A stretch of 6,964 bases of DNA from positions 1 to 6,964 of the forward strand of contig NVRZ01000167.1 in the NCBI GenBank assembly GCA_002401055.1. The letters run 5' to 3'. Below are positions 1 to 6,200 of the stretch, piece after piece; within the stretch, counting starts at the first letter, position 1, and every line of letters starts with the position of its first letter. The notes beneath the pieces are model-generated. The model was not told the origin of the DNA. It saw nothing but the letters and a program-made list of their open reading frames with translations, and did no database searches. This DNA is from Bacteroidota bacterium. GTDB taxonomy: Bacteria > Bacteroidota > Bacteroidia > NORP154. The position numbers and the translations under genes were made by a program.

Positions 1-213
1 ATAGTAAAAGTTTAAAATCCCGTTGGTTTCTTGGGTTATGGTTCCTTCACCGCCATAGGCCTTTGCATAAGGATTTCGCCGTGCTGAGAAATTAGATGGC
101 ATAACCCACATTTCAATGGTCAAATCACCTGTGATTTGTAATTCTGCTGGTGTGCCCAACGGAATGTGGTCGTCAGCTCCATCTACCGACATGCTGTACC
201 CTGGCGCAACAAC
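1..213 (-). other. Guest domain 7: N-terminal part of a second LamG-type domain (partial)
   Basis: Window residues 2251-2321, cut by the window edge. Y-S-M-S-V-D-G-A-D-D-H-I-P-L-G is the usual opening of a Laminin_G_3-like domain. It is followed by L-T-I-E-M-W-V-M-P, the 'T-x-E-x-W-V' strand, and then by Y-A-K-A-Y and L-N-F-Y-Y. It follows core 6 at the same relative position as every other guest. It has no cysteine in the visible part, unlike guest 6 whose corresponding strand reads E-C-W. Confidence 0.82.
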
Positions 214-3200
214 ACCGTTAAATATCAAGTCTTCAGTTCCGGAATTGTAAATTGTTAACGGAATATTTACAGTATCATCACACGTAGTAATAAGCGCTTT
301 AATAGTATCCGGTACGTAAGTAATAATAGGAGGACTTAAAGCATATCCAGTAAGACATATGGTCGTGTCACTAACGCTATTAAATACTGTCAACGTTTCA
401 GAGTATACACCAATACCAGTAGGAGCAAAGGTTACTTGCACTAGGCTGGAATCTCCTGGGAGAATTGTAATTGAAGTTGTATCGGGCGTGAATTCAGATG
501 AAGATGTTGTTATGCTGGTAACAAACAATGTATCGCAACCGTTGTTTCTAACATATAAGCTATCCAGGGTAGTGGAAAACTGGAATATCGTATCAAAATT
601 CAGACATGAGTCAGACAAATCAACCTCCGCAAGGCCAGTATAATCTAAGATTATTGGAATGATAAGTGGGTCGTTTAAGGGGTCATTATTATTTATTATA
701 ATAGAGTTATTATATGTTCCTATTGCTAGACTTGCCGTTGAAATTGTAACGTTGATCAAAGAAGAATCTCCAGTTACAACCGTATCATTAATAAGGGATA
801 ACTCATTCCAAATGGGATAGGGATTTCCGGAGAGTGTTGTGGCATTTCCGAAAAAGACGCCATCATTTCCAAGTGGAGCTACGTCATCCGCAGTTTGGTC
901 ATCAAAGTTCCAATAGCCAACCAGTCCGGCTTCATTACCTAACAACCGCTGGTTCATTGCACCTTGAATTTGGGACTGAGTTCGCGCATAGTTCCAAATA
1001 CGGACTTCGTCAAGGCGTCCATCAAAATAGTTACCAAATGCACCTGGGTTTCGGGCCATTTTAAAATCTCCACCAGGATTAGTTAAGGCGCTGCCGTTCG
1101 GTGTTCCGTCGACTTGAATTACTCCGTCTATATAAACCCTCATCAGGTTTGAACCAACATCAAGAACACATGCGACATGATGCCATTGACCCAAATTAAC
1201 GGAGCCTGCAGGTGTATTTGCAGCCACCTGCGTAGATGATACGTTATCATAGGTAAAGTGTATGAAATTGGTGTTGGTTACCCACATTGTATAGTTTCTC
1301 CCAGGAAATCCGGTGGCTTTTCCAATAACCCCTTTAAAAGTTTGGTTAATAGAGTTAATATACATCCAACATTCCAAAGTAAGCTGAGTTGGAAGGTCCA
1401 AACTGCTGTTATATGGTACATCAACATAATCTCCAAAGCCGTCAAAATTTGCATAGTATCCTGCCGTGTCAATATTAAAGATCAGATCGCTTCCCCCAGT
1501 ATTATAGACAGTCACTGGTACAACTACGGAATCATCACAAGTTGTAATTGTAATATTAATTGAATCTGGATTTGCAGAAATAATGGGCCTTGGAATAACG
1601 TATCCCGATAGACACACCCCAACCAACGTATCATTGTTTAAGATGAAAATTGTGTCGATATAATTACCAGGAGCTACAGGCGCAAAGGTTACAACAACGG
1701 TTATAGAATCGCCGGGAGCTAAGGATGCGGCAGTATCACTCAAAGAATACGCTGGTAGCGAATTGTTCATATCGCTTACAACCAGTGTTGTGCATCCATT
1801 GTTAGTAATTGTAAATGAATCTATTCTCGTATTAAACTCGATTAGCGTGTCCATGTACAAACAGCTATCTGAAAGAACAATTTCAGGTGGCCCGTCTAGG
1901 GTAAGTGTAGCGAATACAGTGTCTACTGGAGTGTTAGGGTCATTTGAATAAATTATAATATTGTCTGAATATGTTCCATTTACCAGTCCGCAACTTTTGA
2001 AGTTGATATTCACAATGGAGGAGTCTCCAGGCGCAATCGTATCAGCGGTGGGTGCCATCTCCCAACTTGTTCCAGATAGGATAGCACTGAGGAACTGATC
2101 CATAATGTTTTGTGTTTGCGTATCGTCTATGTATCCACCGTTAGCTGAGGCATACAGCAAGTAATATATCCGGACATTCGGCATCACGTTCAGATTGGAT
2201 ACTCTGTGCTGGTCACTGTTTGTATTTGTAGTCCAAGTGTAAGACAAGGAAGGGTCGTCCTTAACAATAATCAAGTGATTGACTGATGGATCAGTAGTTC
2301 CATACACGCGCTTTACAAACCCTCTGTAAGTGCTAGCACAACTTACCGAAGTAAGTGTAGTTGCATCAGCTGACCCTGAACCATCTGCACCTAAGTTACC
2401 AGTGAGTTCAAAGTAGGTAACAGCATCTATATCCGCTGCAAAAACAAAGAGGCCAGAATACTTGCGCGTGAAATATCTTCCAGTTGCACCTAATCTTGCA
2501 TCACTTATAATCACATTATCCGAATATGGAATTGAACTTCCAAAATTCGTATTTAGATAGTTACCTCCATCATACATGTCATTACCACCATCATTGATAT
2601 TTGTACCAGTGATTCCATCACTGAAGTTATATCTATTAGGAACTGCGCTGTTTACAATCCCAAAGTTCATATTGATCCTACTTAAGATAGTATCTAGACC
2701 GGTGTTGCTACAGCTAGGAATATCATAATAAAGATCACTTCCACCCGAATTGTATATGGTTAGAGGATAAAGCGTTGAGTCGCAGCAGTTTGTTAGCGTT
2801 ACATCAATGGTATCCTCAGATGTGGAGATGGTGGGTCTGGGTATGCCATACCCGTATAGACAAAGCTGTAAAACAGTATCGTTATTGAAAATAGTAACCG
2901 TATCCTGGTAGAACCCAGCAGATAGTGGCGCAAATGTTACCAGAATAACTGAACTATCCCCGGGAAGAATTACCCCAGCCGTATCACTTAATGTGTATTC
3001 CGCAAGGTTATGATTTGCATCACTAATAAACAATGTGTCACAGCCAGTATTAAAGATTGTAAATGAATCTACACTTGTTGTGAACTCAATAATTGAATCC
3101 AGGTAAAGGCAAGTGTCAGATAATGAAATTATTGGATTTCCAAAAACTTCCAATGTTACAGGTAATGAATCAACAGGTTGAAGAGGATCATTCGATGTAA

Positions 3201-6200
3201 ATCCGATGAAGGTTGAGTACAATCCGGTATTTAAACCACAAGAGCTAATGATCGCATTATATACCGTAGAATCTCCAGGTGCGATAGTATCAGTGGAAGA
3301 AGTAATGATTAGCCAGGTAGGTGGAGGAATAACTGCCCTTACACGATGAAACCTTGTGGAGCAGATACTACCACTTACGCTTGAACTGTTGTCAAGTACG
3401 ACTGAAAGAATGCCATCACTTAACCATGCTGCTAGCTGTGCTCCTCCAAAAACAAAATTATAAACCCAGTCGGCGCAAGTTGTGGTAGGGTTGAGCCGTT
3501 GAATAAAAGTGCCTTCGATGTACAAGTCGGTATATTCGCCAGTAGAGTTGAGATCACCCCGTATAGTTATTGTAAGATATAGTGAGTCGTTCGATGCTCC
3601 CGAAATGTTATTAAAGGTATGTGTTGTAGCCTGTCCACCTAAGGTGAATACAATATTACTGGTTGAGTCATAACCTGGCAAAAACGGTGTATAAATAAGA
3701 TCAGCATTTCCAGTGTTGTAAACTGTGTACGGAATAACGACCGTGTCGCAGCAGCCAATAATTGTAGTGTCTATTGCATCCGGATTTGTACTGATCGTTG
3801 GACTTTCAAGTGCTACTCCTATCAAGCATATTGTTGTATCACCAGCGTCAGTAAGTATGGTTATTGTATCAGCATAAGTTCCTGAATTTATGGGCGAGAA
3901 TGTAACTGTAACAATGGCCGAGTCTCCTGGCAGAACAAATCCGGCAGTATCACTGAGCGTATACTCAACTAAATTATTGTTCCCATCTGTAATAAAAAGC
4001 GTATCACATCCTGTATTATAAATAGTGAAACTGTCAGTCGCAGTGTTAAACTCCATGATAGTATCAAAATCCAGACAACTAACTGATACATCAAGGTCAG
4101 GAGTACCGTTTACAATGAAAGTTGTAGGAATTGTATCAGGGTTGTTTTGCGGATCATTAGAGACAATAATTATACTTCCAAGGTAAGTCCCTGTATTTAG
4201 CCCACAGCTATTAAATCCTACGTTTACTACCGTTGAATCACCAGGTGCAATTGTATCCAGACCAATACTGGTACTTATCCATGAAACAGGAGCTCCACCA
4301 ATTGTTATGTCATCAAAGGAGGTAATATCGCTGCTTCCCCATCCATAAAGGTGAATCTCGTTGACCACCGAAACCGCATTATTTCTGAATGGTTCATTTC
4401 CAGCCAGCAGTACCCCGTCTATGTAAATATCATATGTTTTCGCAGTGAAATTGATGTTTCTAAGCTCTACGTAGTACCATTGATTGGCTGCATATGAACC
4501 TATAGTCCTGGTATTTAAATAATAAGCTCCAGATGTATTCTGGAACATATAAATAATACCATTTGTAGCCCCCGTTGGATTGTCGCCGATAACCACAAAC
4601 CCGCCATAACTAGAAGTGGTAGAGGACTTCATATACCAGGAAATTCTATCAGGTGTGCTTGATGGGAAGGTATGGCTTATACCATCTAGATGGTTAGAAG
4701 TACTACTAGGGAATTCTACATTATAGTTTCCATTTGCCGCTGACCCAGAAACCACTTGCTTGGTGTATGCGCCAAATTCATTAACCCAAGTAGAAATATT
4801 TCCTGATTCAAACCCATCGTAAAATATTGATCCACCTCCAAGACCTATTGAACTCACATCAACCGTTAAATCAACATTTCCAGTGTTGTACAAGGTAATC
4901 GGTACAGTAGTTGAATCACAGCAGCTGTTGATAGTAATGCTTAAAGAATCCGGGTTGGTGGAGAGAGTTGGGCTTTCCAAAGCCACACCTACAAGACAAA
5001 TGGTCGTATCGCCTCCATTGGAAAGAACCCTTATTGTGTCCATGTATGTACCAGAGTTTAGCGGACTAAAAGTGACGGTTACAATTGCCGAATCTCCAGG
5101 AACAAGATAACCTGAGGTGTCGCTAAGTGTGTATTCTGAAAGGTTGTTGTTGCCATCGGTTATGAATAATGTATCACAACCAGTATTATATATTGTAAAT
5201 ATTTGCGCCGCCGAAGTGAACTCCATAATTGTATCAAAGTCAAGGCAATTTGGGGAAATATCAATATCAGGTGTTCCGTTAATAGTGAAAGTAACCGATA
5301 CAGTATCTTCAGGAGTTTGAGGATCATTGGAGCTGATTATAATATCTCCAGTATAGGTACCAGAGTTTATTCCACAACTATTAAAGCTCACATTAACAAT
5401 GGTTGAATCACCTGGAACAACGGTATCCATACCAATGCTAGTATTCAGCCAGGTTGTAGGTATCTCACCTATCGTAATATCATCAAATGAGGTAATGTCA
5501 CTACTGCTCCATCCATACAGGTGTACTTCATTAACAACAGAAACAGTGTTATTTCTAAAAGGCTCACTGCCAGCTAGCAACACCCCATCTATGTAAAAAT
5601 CATAGGTTTTAGCGGTAAAGTTGATGTTCCTTAGCTCAATATAATGCCATTGATTTGCGATGTAAGAACCTAAATTTCTTGTATTAACGTAGTAGGATCC
5701 ACCTGTGTTTTGGTACATGTAGATAATACCGTTCGTAGCGCCGGTTGGATTGTCACCAATAACCACAAACCCTCCATAATTGGATGTTGTTGAGGATTTC
5801 ATGTACCAGGATATTCTATCTGGTATGCTAGAAGTGAAAGTATGGCTTATACCTTGAAGGTGGCCACTAACGCTTCCTGGAAACTCAACATTGAAATTCC
5901 CATTTGCTGCAGATCCAGAAACAACCTGCTTCGTGTAAGCTCCACCTTCGTCCACCCATGTTGAAATATTTCCGGATTCAAATCCATCATAAAATATTGA
6001 CGTTCCTACGCCTATTGCGCTCACATCAATGGTAAGGTCTCCACCTCCGGTATTATAAATTGTTACGGGTACTGTCATTGAATCACAGCAACTATTAATC
6101 GTTATATTCAGTGAATCCGGATTCGTAGAAATAATTGGTGCGGGTATCGCAAAACCTGAGAGACAAATTGACGTATCTACATCGTTACTGAGCACCAATA

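Noticed and set aside
359..643. Plus-strand open frame of 94 codons
   Set aside because: It lies fully antisense to core repeat 6, and its length follows from the codon pattern of the minus-strand gene. It has no recognisable domain or ribosome binding site.
1278..1472. Minus-strand 64-codon open frame
   Set aside because: It is in a different frame from the 2,321-codon gene and overlaps the LamG guest, whose motifs are all in the long frame.
4291..6009. Glycoside hydrolase activity in the ConA-like domains
   Set aside because: I see no E-x-D-x-x-E-type catalytic motif of the laminarinase-like families. The pattern fits a non-catalytic binding domain.
3751..6090. CRISPR array, insertion sequence or short tandem repeat
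   Set aside because: The repeats are long, coding, in frame and diverged, with no short direct repeats plus spacers, inverted ends or transposase.
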